Source: an uncultured Chloroflexota bacterium (GTDB lineage: Bacteria; Chloroflexota; UBA11872). Taken from it: a stretch of 64,000 nucleotides of DNA. The stretch's first letter is position 1. Each line of letters begins with the position of its first letter. The position numbers were made by a program, and so were the translations under genes. Shown here piece by piece: positions 18,438 through 26,321 of this stretch. The notes under the pieces were generated by a model. The model was not told the origin of the DNA and searched no databases. It was given only the letters and a program-made list of their open reading frames with translations. The stretch lies in NCBI GenBank assembly GCA_958296175.1, contig OY282448.1, positions 2,418,127 through 2,482,126 of the forward strand. Direction: 5' to 3'.

Positions 18438-19631
18438 ATGCGCGGCGCCGCCGATCAGCGCTCCGTGACGCCCCCCGCCGCGCGCCGCCGCACGCGCGTC
18501 GTGATTCTGGGGTGCACCGGCTCCATCGGCACGCAGACGCTGGACGTCATCCGCGCCAATCCCGACCGGTTCGAGGTGCTGGGGCTGGCCTGCGGCGCCA
18601 ACGCCGAGCTGCTCTGCCGCCAACTGCGTGAATTCGGCGCCCGCGCCGCCTGCGTGCGCGACCTGGGCGCGAGCGCCGACGCCTGGCCGGCGGGCGTCGA
18701 ACGGCTGCCCTATCCCGACGGCCTGGCGCACATGGCCGAACTGCCGGAGGCCGACCTGGTGGTGGTGGCCACGGTGGGAGACGCGGGGTTCGTGCCCACC
18801 GAACGCGCCCTGCGGGCGGGCAACACGGTGGCCCTGGCCAGCAAGGAGATGCTGGTGATGGGCGGCGGCCTCTTCCGCGATCTGGCCGACGCCGCCGACG
18901 CAGCCATTCTGCCCATCGACAGCGAACACAGCGCCATCTGGCAGTGTCTGGCGGGCGAATCTAGCGCGAACGTGCGGCGGCTCGTCCTGACGGCCTCCGG
19001 CGGCCCCTTCCGCACGTGGCCGCAGGCCAAAATCCGCGCCGCCGCGGCGCCGGCGGCGCTGGCGCATCCCAACTGGGACATGGGACCCAAGATCACCGTC
19101 GACTCGGCCAGCTTGCTGAACAAGGGGCTCGAAATCATCGAAGCGCACTGGCTGTTTCGCATGCCCTACGACGCCATCGACGTGATCGTGCATCCGGAAT
19201 CGATCGTGCATTCCATGGTCGAGTTCTGCGACGGCTCGCTCATGGCGCAGCTGGGCGCGCCCGACATGCGCCTGCCGATTCAATATGCGCTGGGCTATCC
19301 CGAGCGGCTGCGCCAGGCGCATGCGCCGCTCGACCTGACGCAGCTTCGCCGGCTCACGTTCGAGCCGCCCGACGAGCGGCGCTTTCCGCTGTTGGCCGCG
19401 GCCCGCGCCGCAGGCATGGCTGGGGGCACGGCCCCCGCCGCGCTGTGCGGCGCCGACGACGCCGCCACGGCCTGGTTCATCCAGGGCGGCGGCTCGTTCG
19501 GGCGCATGGTGGACGCCGTGCTGGCGGCCATGGACGCAACGCCGCCCGCGCCTTTGGACAGTCTGGAAGCGGCGCTGGCGGCGCACGGCCGCGGGTTCGA
19601 GGCCGCCCGCCAGCGACTGGGCGGCGTGTGA
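18438..19631 (+). CDS. dxr: 1-deoxy-D-xylulose-5-phosphate reductoisomerase
   Basis: Second step of the MEP isoprenoid pathway: NADPH-dependent conversion of DXP to MEP. The 397-residue protein has the NADPH loop LGCTGSIG, ALASKEMLVMGG, the metal-binding acid in PIDSEHSAIWQ (Asp and nearby Glu), ASGGPFR, HPNWDMGPKITVDSA and NKGLEIIEA, all in order. The usual GSTGSIG has Cys in place of Ser. ATG 18438 follows the cdsA stop directly; an Arg-rich leader of ~28 residues precedes the fold. It shows the MEP pathway operates here and so makes the damaged DXS-like gene at the window start more notable. Confidence 0.96.
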   Translation: MRGAADQRSVTPPAARRRTRVVILGCTGSIGTQTLDVIRANPDRFEVLGLACGANAELLCRQLREFGARAACVRDLGASADAWPAGVERLPYPDGLAHMAELPEADLVVVATVGDAGFVPTERALRAGNTVALASKEMLVMGGGLFRDLADAADAAILPIDSEHSAIWQCLAGESSANVRRLVLTASGGPFRTWPQAKIRAAAAPAALAHPNWDMGPKITVDSASLLNKGLEIIEAHWLFRMPYDAIDVIVHPESIVHSMVEFCDGSLMAQLGAPDMRLPIQYALGYPERLRQAHAPLDLTQLRRLTFEPPDERRFPLLAAARAAGMAGGTAPAALCGADDAATAWFIQGGGSFGRMVDAVLAAMDATPPAPLDSLEAALAAHGRGFEAARQRLGGV

Positions 19632-19658
19632 CGCCGCTATTCGTGGGTGAAAGGGTCG

Positions 19659-19667
19659 TGCTAGGCT
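19659..19667 (+). promoter_or_regulatory. Candidate extended -10 box upstream of rseP
   Basis: TGCTAGGCT, identical to the box at 4469-4477, lies in the 140-bp gap between dxr and rseP and would give a ~100-base leader. No strong -35 box. Pattern-based. Confidence 0.3.
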
Positions 19668-19771
19668 CGTAGCCCTCGGCCCTGGGCTGACCCCCGCAGC
19701 CCATTGGCCAGTCCCCGTCGTTCGACGGTTTCTCGTGCATTGCCGTTCGATGGCCAAGGAATCAGCCCTTT

Positions 19772-21196
19772 GTGAACCCCATCGCGGCGCTTCTGGACAG
19801 CAACGCCAGCCTGCTGGTCACGCTGCCGCTGGCGCTTGCGCTGTTCACGCTGATCGTGCTGGTGCACGAGTTTGGCCACTTCTGGTTCGCGCGGCGCTTT
19901 GGGGTGCACGTCAAGGAATTCGCGCTGGGGTTCCCGCCGCGGCTGTGGTCGACGTGGCGCGGCGGCGCCGCGCATGCCGCCGCGCCCGTGACCTCCATCA
20001 TGCGCTCGGTGAACGGGCCGCTGCACGCCGGGGCGGGCGCGGCGCCGGCGCAGGATCCGAACGGCGCGATTGCGGCGCTGGACGCCGACGACCCCGACCT
20101 GTCCCTGCACGCCGAGCAAGCCGCCGCGCGCAAGGCCGCGGCTGTGGTGCTGGCCGGGACCGCGCCGCCAGCGCACGCGGAACGCCTGGCCGCGCTGCCG
20201 CTGCCCGTGGTGTCCGTCGACCGCGGCGTCGGGCAGCAGTTGCTCGCCGCCGCGGCCGAGCCGCCGATGCAGGTGCGGATCGACGTCGGCCGCCGCGGCG
20301 CCGCGCGCCGGCGGCCCGTGGTGCGCGTGGGCGCAACCCGCTTCGCGCTCAACGTCATTCCGTTGGGCGGATACGTGCGCATGGCCGGCGAGAGCGGCGA
20401 GGCGGACGCGCCCGGCGCTTTGACCTCCCTCCCTCCCTGGAAACGCGCCGTGGTGCTGCTGGCGGGACCCTGCATGAACATCCTGCTGGTGCCCGTGCTG
20501 TTCGTCATCGCCTCGCTGATTGCCGACACGGTCGGCGCTCAGGTGAGCGCCGTCGTGCCCGGCGCGCCAGCCGAGCAGGCGGGAGTTCGGGTCGGAGATC
20601 GGCTGCTGCGGATTGGCGACCGCCCGATGACGTCGACCGTCGAGGTGCGCCGCGCGGTGGACGTGTACGCCGGGCGCGAAGTCTCGCTGGTCGTTCTGCG
20701 CGACGAGGTCGTCCACGTGCTCCATGCCGAACCGCGCGCCAACCCGCCGCCGGGCGAAGGCGCGCTGGGCGTGCAGGTGCAGTCGATTCGCGAACCCGCG
20801 TCTTTCCCCCTGGCGGTGCAGAACTCCCTGCAGCGCACCTGGCTCGCCTTGCGCCTGCTGCCCTCCGTGATCGTCGAAGCATTCAGAACCGGCCAGGGCG
20901 TGGAGGTCAGCGGACCCGTGGGCATCGTCAACACCGTCGGCCAGGCCGCTCGGCAAGGCCCGGAGGTGGTGTTCATCCTGGCAGGCTTTCTGACGGCGCA
21001 GATCGGCCTCTTCAATCTGGCGCCCTGGCCGGGGCTCGACGGCGGCCGGCTCGTCTTCGTGGGGTTCGAGCTGCTGACCCGCCGCCGCCCGCCGCAGCAC
21101 TTCGAGGCCGTGTGCCACGTCGTGGGCATCGTCCTGCTGCTCATGCTGGTTGCCGCCATTACGGTGGGCGACGTGCAACGCGCGGTTGGGGGCTGA
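19772..21196 (+). CDS. rseP: RIP metalloprotease RseP (site-2 protease) with an inserted PA-like domain
   Basis: Membrane zinc protease that cuts transmembrane substrates such as anti-sigma factors. HEFGH (32-36) sits in the first membrane segment, PLGGYVRM near 197-204, a PDZ domain at about 262-340, and the third ligand region NLAPWPGLDGG near 410. At 474 aa it is ~100 longer than usual. The excess is residues ~65-185, between the catalytic helix and the PLGGYV strand. It resembles a protease-associated (PA) domain: NGAIAALDAD, then AARKAAAVVLAGT and LPVVSVDRGVGQQLL follow the pattern of the family. The PA call is by eye. GTG 19772 follows AAGGAA by ten bases. Confidence 0.92.
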   Translation: MNPIAALLDSNASLLVTLPLALALFTLIVLVHEFGHFWFARRFGVHVKEFALGFPPRLWSTWRGGAAHAAAPVTSIMRSVNGPLHAGAGAAPAQDPNGAIAALDADDPDLSLHAEQAAARKAAAVVLAGTAPPAHAERLAALPLPVVSVDRGVGQQLLAAAAEPPMQVRIDVGRRGAARRRPVVRVGATRFALNVIPLGGYVRMAGESGEADAPGALTSLPPWKRAVVLLAGPCMNILLVPVLFVIASLIADTVGAQVSAVVPGAPAEQAGVRVGDRLLRIGDRPMTSTVEVRRAVDVYAGREVSLVVLRDEVVHVLHAEPRANPPPGEGALGVQVQSIREPASFPLAVQNSLQRTWLALRLLPSVIVEAFRTGQGVEVSGPVGIVNTVGQAARQGPEVVFILAGFLTAQIGLFNLAPWPGLDGGRLVFVGFELLTRRRPPQHFEAVCHVVGIVLLLMLVAAITVGDVQRAVGG

Positions 21197-21212
21197 CGCG
21201 CCGCCGATGGTC

Positions 21213-21241
21213 TTGGTTCGCCCTCGAATTCGGGGTACGCT
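21213..21241 (+). promoter_or_regulatory. Candidate sigma-70-type promoter for ispG
   Basis: TTGGTT (21213-21218) and TACGCT (21236-21241) are separated by exactly 17 bases in the 84-bp gap before ispG. The -10 end lies 39 bases before the GTG start. This is the best-spaced -35/-10 pair found in the window. Confidence 0.42.
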
Positions 21242-21280
21242 GCCCGTGGCGAGATTCGCCCAGCCTACGGAGCGCAGACC

Positions 21281-22381
21281 GTGATCAAACGACGCGGCTC
21301 CTACCAGATCAACGTGCGCGGCGTGCCGATCGGCGGCGGCGCACCGGTGACCGTGCAGTCGATGACCATCACCGACACGCGCGACGTGGACGCCACCGTC
21401 GCGCAGATCGAGCGGCTGATGGAGGCCGGCTGCGACATCGTGCGCCTGGCCGTGCCAGACAAATACGCAGGCGCGGCGCTCCCGGACATCCGCGCCCGCA
21501 CGGACGCGCCGCTGGTGGCCGACATCCACTTCGATTACCGCCTGGCGCTGATGGCGGCCGCGGCCGGCATCGACTGCCTGCGCATCAACCCGGGCAACAT
21601 CGGGGGGCGCGAGAACGTCGAACGCGTGGTGACCGCCTGCAAAGAACGGGACATTCCCATCCGCATCGGGGTCAACGCCGGCTCGATTCAAGAGGCCTGG
21701 TCCAAGAAGTTCGACGGGCGGCCGGACGGCGACGCGCTGGTCGAACTCATGGTGGAAGACGCGCTGGAGCACGTGAAGATTCTGGAAGACATGAACTTCG
21801 ACCAGATCAAAATCTCCATGAAGTCCTTCGAGGTCGACGTCACCATCAACGCCTACAAAGAACTGGCCCAGCAGGTGATGTATCCGTTCCACATCGGCAT
21901 CACCGAGTCCGGGCCGCCCAGCACCGGCATCATCCGCTCCTCCGTGGGGCTGGGGTCGCTGCTCTGGGACGGCTACGGCGACACCATGCGCGTCTCGCTC
22001 ACCACCGACCCGGTGGAGGAAGTGCGCGTTGCCAACGAGATTCTGAAGGTGCTGGGCCTCAAGACCGTCGGCCCCACCATGGTGTCCTGCCCCTCCTGCG
22101 GGCGCTGCGAAATCGACCTGTACGGCCTGGCCGACGACGTGGAAGACGTGATGAAGCGCGTCACGCAGCCCATGAAAGTGGCGGTGATGGGCTGCGTGGT
22201 CAACGGCCCGGGCGAGGCCATGGACGCCGACCTGGGCGTCGCCGGCGGCAAAGGCCGCGGGGTGATCTTCCGCAACGGCAAAATCCTGCGCACGGTGGAC
22301 GAAGCGGAAATGCTGCCGGTGCTGACCGAGGAAATCGCCAAGCTCGAACTGGAGATGGCCGAAACCGCCGAGGCGTCCTGA
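21281..22381 (+). CDS. ispG: 4-hydroxy-3-methylbut-2-en-1-yl diphosphate synthase (flavodoxin/ferredoxin)
   Basis: Reductive ring opening of MEcPP to HMBPP, the sixth MEP-pathway step, using a [4Fe-4S] cluster. The 366-residue protein has VTVQSMTITDTRD near the N terminus, RINPGNIGG, RIGVNAGS, the iron-sulfur ligands in CPSCGRCEID and GCVVNGPGEA near the C terminus, and an EMLPVL ending. Three Cys plus the Glu of the family are visible. The GTG start is used. This is the shorter bacterial form with no middle domain. It follows rseP, the common order in bacteria with the cluster. Confidence 0.96.
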   Translation: MIKRRGSYQINVRGVPIGGGAPVTVQSMTITDTRDVDATVAQIERLMEAGCDIVRLAVPDKYAGAALPDIRARTDAPLVADIHFDYRLALMAAAAGIDCLRINPGNIGGRENVERVVTACKERDIPIRIGVNAGSIQEAWSKKFDGRPDGDALVELMVEDALEHVKILEDMNFDQIKISMKSFEVDVTINAYKELAQQVMYPFHIGITESGPPSTGIIRSSVGLGSLLWDGYGDTMRVSLTTDPVEEVRVANEILKVLGLKTVGPTMVSCPSCGRCEIDLYGLADDVEDVMKRVTQPMKVAVMGCVVNGPGEAMDADLGVAGGKGRGVIFRNGKILRTVDEAEMLPVLTEEIAKLELEMAETAEAS

Positions 22382-22691
22382 CGGCGCAGGCGGCGCCCGC
22401 GTCTTCCCTGCGTCCGTGGCTCCCGCGGCAGAGGGAGGCAGCCATTGACGAGACCTCCCGCCACTTATCCGTCTGGTGGTTCCCGCGGCGGACGGAAGCA
22501 GCTCCCCGCAGCCGGCGCCAGACGCGGCGGCGCCGCTGGTCGTCCAGGCGCCGCTGCCCAAGCGCATGCCGCAACACGGGCGCCACTCGCCGCACCAAGA
22601 AATACCGAGGGCGCCATACTTGACATAATTACTTTTCTCGCAGCACGATCCCATAGCCGCCGGTTCCATTGGCGCCCAGGAACGAGCGCCG
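22382..22691. other. Intergenic region with imperfect palindromic repeats
   Basis: Gene-free gap between ispG and miaA. Two GC-rich arms, CGTCCGTGGCTCCCGCGGC (from 22409) and GTCTGGTGGTTCCCGCGGC (from 22470), resemble each other. An AT-rich patch at 22618-22636 contains TTGACA (22620-22625), but no convincing -10 sits 17 bases downstream. Reading frames here look like shadows. Confidence 0.45.
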
Positions 22692-23621
22692 GTGCCTGAA
22701 CCATCCCCGCCGCCGCTGCTGGTCATCTGCGGGCCCACGGCCAGCGGCAAGACCTCGCTGGCGCTCGGGCTGGCTGCGTCGGCGCCCATCGAGGTGATCT
22801 CGGCCGATTCGCGGCAGGTCTACCGCGGCCTGGACGTGGGCACGGCCAAACCCACCGCCGCCGAACAGCGCCGCCTGCCGCACCACCTGATCGACGTGGT
22901 GGACCCCGATCAGACCTTCAGCGCCTACCAGTTCGTGCGCGGGGCGCGCGCGGCCCTGGCCGACGTGCGCGCCCGCGGCCGGATTCCGGTCGTGGTGGGC
23001 GGCAGCGGGTTCTACGTCGGCGCACTGCTCTCCGGCTCGCCGCTGGGCGCGGCCGCGCCCGACCCGAAGCTGCGCGAGCGGTTGGAGCGCGAGCTGCAGG
23101 CGGAGGGTCCCCACGCGCTCGTCCGCCGCCTGCACGAGCTCGACCCCGCGCGCGCCGCCGCCATCGACCCGCGCAACGCGCGCCGTCTGATTCGCGCCAT
23201 CGAAGTGGCCAGCGCTCGGGTCCGCAGCGCAACCCAGCCGCGCCGGGACGCCGGCGGCGCGCCCGTGCCGGCCGTGACGATCGGGCTGGCGGTCGACCCG
23301 CACGACCTCGCGCGCCGCATCGCCCGGCGCGCGGAGCGCATGTTCGACGATGGGCTGCTCGACGAAGCGCAGGCCCTGCGCGAGCGCGGCTACGCCCCCG
23401 ACCTCCCCGCGCTGAGCGGCGTTGGCTACCGCGAGGCGCTGGCCTGTCTGGACGGCGCGCTCACCCGTGCGCAAGCCGTCACGCGCACCGTGGAACGCAC
23501 CCGTCAATACGCGCGCCGCCAGCGCACCTGGTTCCGGCATCAGCTCGCCGTGGACTGGCGCGCGCCCGACCACGCCGCCGACGCTGCCGCCACTTGGCTG
23601 CGGCGTGCGCACGAACGCTGA
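22692..23621 (+). CDS. miaA: tRNA dimethylallyltransferase
   Basis: Adds a dimethylallyl group from DMAPP, the MEP-pathway product, to A37 of tRNAs reading U-starting codons. The 309-residue protein has the P-loop CGPTASGKT, DSRQVYRGLDVGTAKP, PHHLIDVVDP, VVVGGSGFYV, RNARRLIRAIEV and SGVGYREA, then TRQYARRQRTWFRHQ in the C-terminal domain. All catalytic positions are present. It starts at GTG 22692 and converges with a uracil-DNA-glycosylase-family gene, 26 bp apart. Confidence 0.95.
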   Translation: MPEPSPPPLLVICGPTASGKTSLALGLAASAPIEVISADSRQVYRGLDVGTAKPTAAEQRRLPHHLIDVVDPDQTFSAYQFVRGARAALADVRARGRIPVVVGGSGFYVGALLSGSPLGAAAPDPKLRERLERELQAEGPHALVRRLHELDPARAAAIDPRNARRLIRAIEVASARVRSATQPRRDAGGAPVPAVTIGLAVDPHDLARRIARRAERMFDDGLLDEAQALRERGYAPDLPALSGVGYREALACLDGALTRAQAVTRTVERTRQYARRQRTWFRHQLAVDWRAPDHAADAAATWLRRAHER

Positions 23622-23647
23622 GACGACTCGCGCTTTCGATTCGCGCG

Positions 23648-24154
23648 CTACGCCGCGTCCCGCAAGAACTCGGCCAGGGCGCGCCAGTGCCGCGGGTCCC
23701 AGTGCGCCTGCGCCGCGCCGGAGGTGGAGGGCAGCACGAAGAGGGCTGTTCCTCCAAGCGCAGCCGGCTGCCGCCCGTAGTCCAATCGCCGCCTTCCGAA
23801 GAACGCTTGCGCCGCCCGCTTGCCGTTGAACGCCAGCGCCGCGGGGCCGAACTCCAGCATGCGGCGCCGCAGCCGGTCGGGGTCGAACGCCGCGGCTGGC
23901 AGCGACGCGTCGGAGCCGGACGCGGTCTTGACCACGTCCGTCAGCCCAATCCCATACCGCAGCACGGCGCGAAACTGGTGCGGCGCCAGACGGCGGGGCG
24001 TCAGGCCAACGTCGAACAGCATGTCCCAGAACTTGTTGCCGCGGCCGGCGTAGTACGCGCCCGCGCGCGCCGACGCGGCGCCCGCGGCGGTTCCGCAAAA
24101 CACCACGCGCAGCCCAGGCGCCAGCATGTCGGGCAGGACGTTTGGTGCGGACAT
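23648..24154 (-). CDS. Mug-type (G/U mismatch-specific) uracil-DNA glycosylase family protein, catalytic Asn absent
   Basis: The 168-residue length and layout match the Mug family: VVFCGTAAG at the N terminus, YYAGRGNKFWDML, GIGLTDVV, ALAFNGKRAA and a C-terminal LPSTSGAAQAHW in place of motif 2. In active Mug the first motif is GINPG, with Asn activating the attacking water; here it reads GTAAG (21-25), so Asn is Ala23 and Pro is Ala24. This may be a family member with altered chemistry or a degraded copy. ATG 24154 was chosen since it gives exactly the family length; the frame stays open upstream through low-complexity sequence. Confidence 0.82.
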   Translation of the reverse strand: MSAPNVLPDMLAPGLRVVFCGTAAGAASARAGAYYAGRGNKFWDMLFDVGLTPRRLAPHQFRAVLRYGIGLTDVVKTASGSDASLPAAAFDPDRLRRRMLEFGPAALAFNGKRAAQAFFGRRRLDYGRQPAALGGTALFVLPSTSGAAQAHWDPRHWRALAEFLRDAA

Positions 24155-24417
24155 GCTCTCGCGTGCAGGTCGTGCAGGTCGGACGCGGCCCTTACGTTTT
24201 ACACAACGCGGGACAGCCGCGCGCGCGGCGCCCGCCCGCCGACACCTCACCGGCCACTGCGAAGACCCGGCGGCTTCCCGTGTGCGCGAGAACGCGGGCA
24301 GCCGCGGCCAACGCGCGGGCATGAGCGCGGTGCGCAGGCCGCTGACGGCGCGGCGCTCGGCCGCCCGGCGCGGCGGCGCCCGGCTTCGACAGCCGGCCGC
24401 CGTCCGCTGCTGGTCAC

Positions 24418-24451
24418 ATTAGTAGAACTAATACACATTAGTTCTACTAAT
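24418..24451. repeat. Double palindrome: two 15-bp dyads in inverted orientation, operator-like
   Basis: ATTAGTAGAACTAAT (24418-24432) and ATTAGTTCTACTAAT (24437-24451) are each an ATTAGT-n3-ACTAAT dyad and are exact reverse complements of each other, separated by ACAC. Four ATTAGT half-sites thus lie in 34 bases, centre to centre 19 bp. The stretch is almost free of G/C in a ~70% GC region. It could be a binding site for one or two regulator dimers on nearly the same DNA face, or a cruciform-forming element. Confidence 0.7.
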
Positions 24452-24710
24452 ACTGTTCGACCGTCCGACCGCGTCCTCGTGCCCGCTGATGTCCGCCGCC
24501 CCGTGCCGCATGGGCATTGCCGCGGGGCACGTCGGCGCCGCGCCTGCCGCGCGCTGCTCGCCGGCCGTCGGCCATGCGGCGGCGTCCTGCATCCCGCACT
24601 CTCTGCGGGGCCGTTGCGCGGCTTCCACATGGGGACCCTCCATGCTCCTGCCAGGGACCTGGCGCCGGTCGAGCGCCCCCGCTCGCCACTGCGAGCCGCC
24701 GCTTTGGGGG

Positions 24711-24748
24711 TGGTCCTTCCGGATTCCAGTGTTCGCCGCCATGACGGG
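24711..24748. repeat. Dispersed palindrome-type repeat (CATTCC..GGATTCCAG..ATGACGG class)
   Basis: TCCTTCCGGATTCCAGTG followed by TTCGCCGCCATGACGGG resembles the small extragenic palindromes found in many proteobacterial and other genomes, where one end reads GTCATTCC and the other GGAATCCA. Here the inverted symmetry is degraded. Only one copy is obvious in the window. Confidence 0.35.
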
Positions 24749-24947
24749 TCTCGAGACGTCCGGTGCGGCGCGACACCACGCTGCGAAGATTATGTAAAGT
24801 CGTGTTGGCGGGCGGAGCGTCTCGGCCTCACCGGGCAGAGGCGGGCAGGCGCAAAATTGGCGGGGGGATGGTTGCGAACAGTGTCCACGCGCCGCCATCT
24901 GTGACGTATGGTTAGGATTCCCTCGCGTTACAAGAAGTTGCAGAGCC

Positions 24948-25952
24948 ATGGACGGCACGGTGCACGCAGCGGCGGCGGACTTCCTGGACGCGCTGCGCGC
25001 CAAGTCACCCAGCACGCGCGCCACGTACGCCACAGGGCTGCGTCGGTTCCTGGCCTGGTGCGGGCCCGAGGCGCCGCTGGCCGGTCTGGACGACGGCGTG
25101 CTGGAACGCTTCTACCTGAGCTTGATCGACGAGCTCGGCCGCGACCGCACGGCCACCGTGACGACCTACATGTCGGCCGTGCGCGCCTTCCTGCGCCACT
25201 GCCTGCGCCGCGGCCAGCTGGGCGGCATGGAGCTGGAACGCGCCGTGGAGCGCCTGCGCGCCGCGCGCGACGCGCCACCCTACCGCACGCCCAGAGTCGA
25301 CACCAGCTTGGCGTTGATCGTTGATTATGTAAAGAACGAACTGCCCACGCTGGTTCCCGACACGGCGTCGGCCAACGCGCGCCTGCGCGTGCTGCGCGAC
25401 CGCGCGCTGTTGCTGGTGCTCTTCGTTACCGGCATGCGGCGGCGCGAGGCGGCGCGGCTGAACCGCCGCGACGTCGACGACGGCCGCGCCGCCCAGGCGC
25501 TGATCGCCGGCAAGGGCAACCGCGAGCGCGTGGTCTTTTTCGACGACGCGACCCAGAGCGCGATCCGCGAGTACGTGCAGGCGCGCAACGACGCCTACGC
25601 GCCGCTGTTCGTTTCCCACCGCGGCATCAAGGACCCTGGCCGTGCCGGCGAGCGCCTGCGCTTGTCGCCGCAAACCGTCTGGAAGATCGTCAAGGCCCAC
25701 GCCAAGGCCGTGGGCGTCCCCGCCACCACGCACGACTTTCGGCATCTGAAAGCCACGGCGCTGCTCAACCGAGGCGCCAACCTTTCCGAAGTGCAGGACA
25801 TCTTGGGCCACGCCTCGCCCGACACGACCAAGCGCATCTATGCGCATTACGAGACGGCGAAGCTGCGCGAAGCGTTCGACCGCTACAGCCCGTCGGTGGA
25901 AGAGGCTGCGGCCTCGGCGCGGCGCGCGCGCGCGGCCGCGCCGCTGAGCTAA
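24948..25952 (+). CDS. Tyrosine recombinase (XerC/XerD-like integrase)
   Basis: A 334-residue site-specific recombinase: an N-terminal core-binding (SAM-like) domain at about 5-95 with TYATGLRRFLAW, then the catalytic domain. The catalytic set is complete: Arg in TGMRRREAARL, Lys in AGKGNRERVV, HxxR as HDFRH, His in ILGHASPDTTKRIY and Tyr in YAHYE. It could be the chromosomal XerC/D acting at dif, or the integrase of a small element; the tail after the Tyr is Ala-rich. A 12-base sequence, GATTATGTAAAG, inside the gene (25323) repeats one upstream (24788). It is followed by a small zinc-finger gene after 14 bp. Confidence 0.9.
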   Translation: MDGTVHAAAADFLDALRAKSPSTRATYATGLRRFLAWCGPEAPLAGLDDGVLERFYLSLIDELGRDRTATVTTYMSAVRAFLRHCLRRGQLGGMELERAVERLRAARDAPPYRTPRVDTSLALIVDYVKNELPTLVPDTASANARLRVLRDRALLLVLFVTGMRRREAARLNRRDVDDGRAAQALIAGKGNRERVVFFDDATQSAIREYVQARNDAYAPLFVSHRGIKDPGRAGERLRLSPQTVWKIVKAHAKAVGVPATTHDFRHLKATALLNRGANLSEVQDILGHASPDTTKRIYAHYETAKLREAFDRYSPSVEEAAASARRARAAAPLS

Positions 25953-25966
25953 CGGGAGACCCTGCC

Positions 25967-26308
25967 GTGACCCAGGCCCGCCCCACCTCGCCCCCGACAC
26001 CCCGCGGCGCAGCCGGCGGCGTGTGGAGCTGCCGCTTGTGTCAGACGACCAACGACCCGGGCTGGCGGGTGTGCGGGGCTTGCGGCCGCGAGCGCCCGCC
26101 GCGCCGCGCCTGGATGCGCGCCCGGCCGCTCCGACTGCTGGCCGTGCTGTGCGGCGCCGTGGTGGGCGTCGCGCTCGGCGTTGCCACGCTCAGCGCCTGG
26201 GGCGCCGTGGTGGGCAGCGCCTGGGTGCTGCCGGCCGTGGCGGCCTGGGTGGTGCTGGTTGGCGTTGCGGCGCTGATCGCCGGTCTCCGCCGCCGCAGCG
26301 CCGGCTGA
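25967..26308 (+). CDS. Small membrane protein with an N-terminal RanBP2-type zinc finger
   Basis: The 113-residue product has WSCRLCQTTNDPGWRVCGAC near residues 20-40, a W-x-C-x2-C-x10-C-x2-C arrangement matching RanBP2-type zinc ribbons, then a basic stretch and two hydrophobic segments (about 55-78 and 82-105) with a basic end. So it is probably anchored in the cytoplasmic membrane with the finger in the cytosol. No function is assigned. GTG 25967 follows GGGAGA by about seven bases, 14 bp after the recombinase, suggesting co-transcription. Confidence 0.7.
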   Translation: MTQARPTSPPTPRGAAGGVWSCRLCQTTNDPGWRVCGACGRERPPRRAWMRARPLRLLAVLCGAVVGVALGVATLSAWGAVVGSAWVLPAVAAWVVLVGVAALIAGLRRRSAG

Positions 26309-26321
26309 CCCTGACTCCGCG

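Larger units (their letters stand above)
24155..24947. other. Long gene-free region containing an AT-rich double palindrome
   Basis: About 790 bp between the Mug-like gene and the recombinase. Open frames here have Arg/Ala/Pro-rich shadow composition. Notable contents are the palindrome at 24418-24451, a dispersed-type palindrome near 24711-24748, and a short AT patch with GATTATGTAAAG at 24788. A TAGGAT (24913-24918) could serve as -10 for the recombinase but has no clear -35. Confidence 0.6.

Noticed and set aside
19659..19667. Leaderless promoter for rseP
   Set aside because: The box is 104 bases before the start codon, so it cannot give a leaderless message; kept only as a weak ordinary promoter candidate.
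22620..22648. TTGACA promoter before miaA
   Set aside because: No acceptable -10 box 16-18 bases downstream.
24489..24797. A 102-codon frame in the gene-free region
   Set aside because: Composition and content match shadow reading through a dispersed palindrome (IPVFAAMTG-type translation); no homology pattern.
24788..25334. attL/attR pair of an integrated element
   Set aside because: The second copy lies inside the recombinase coding sequence, there is no tRNA end, and only one 535-bp interval is bounded.
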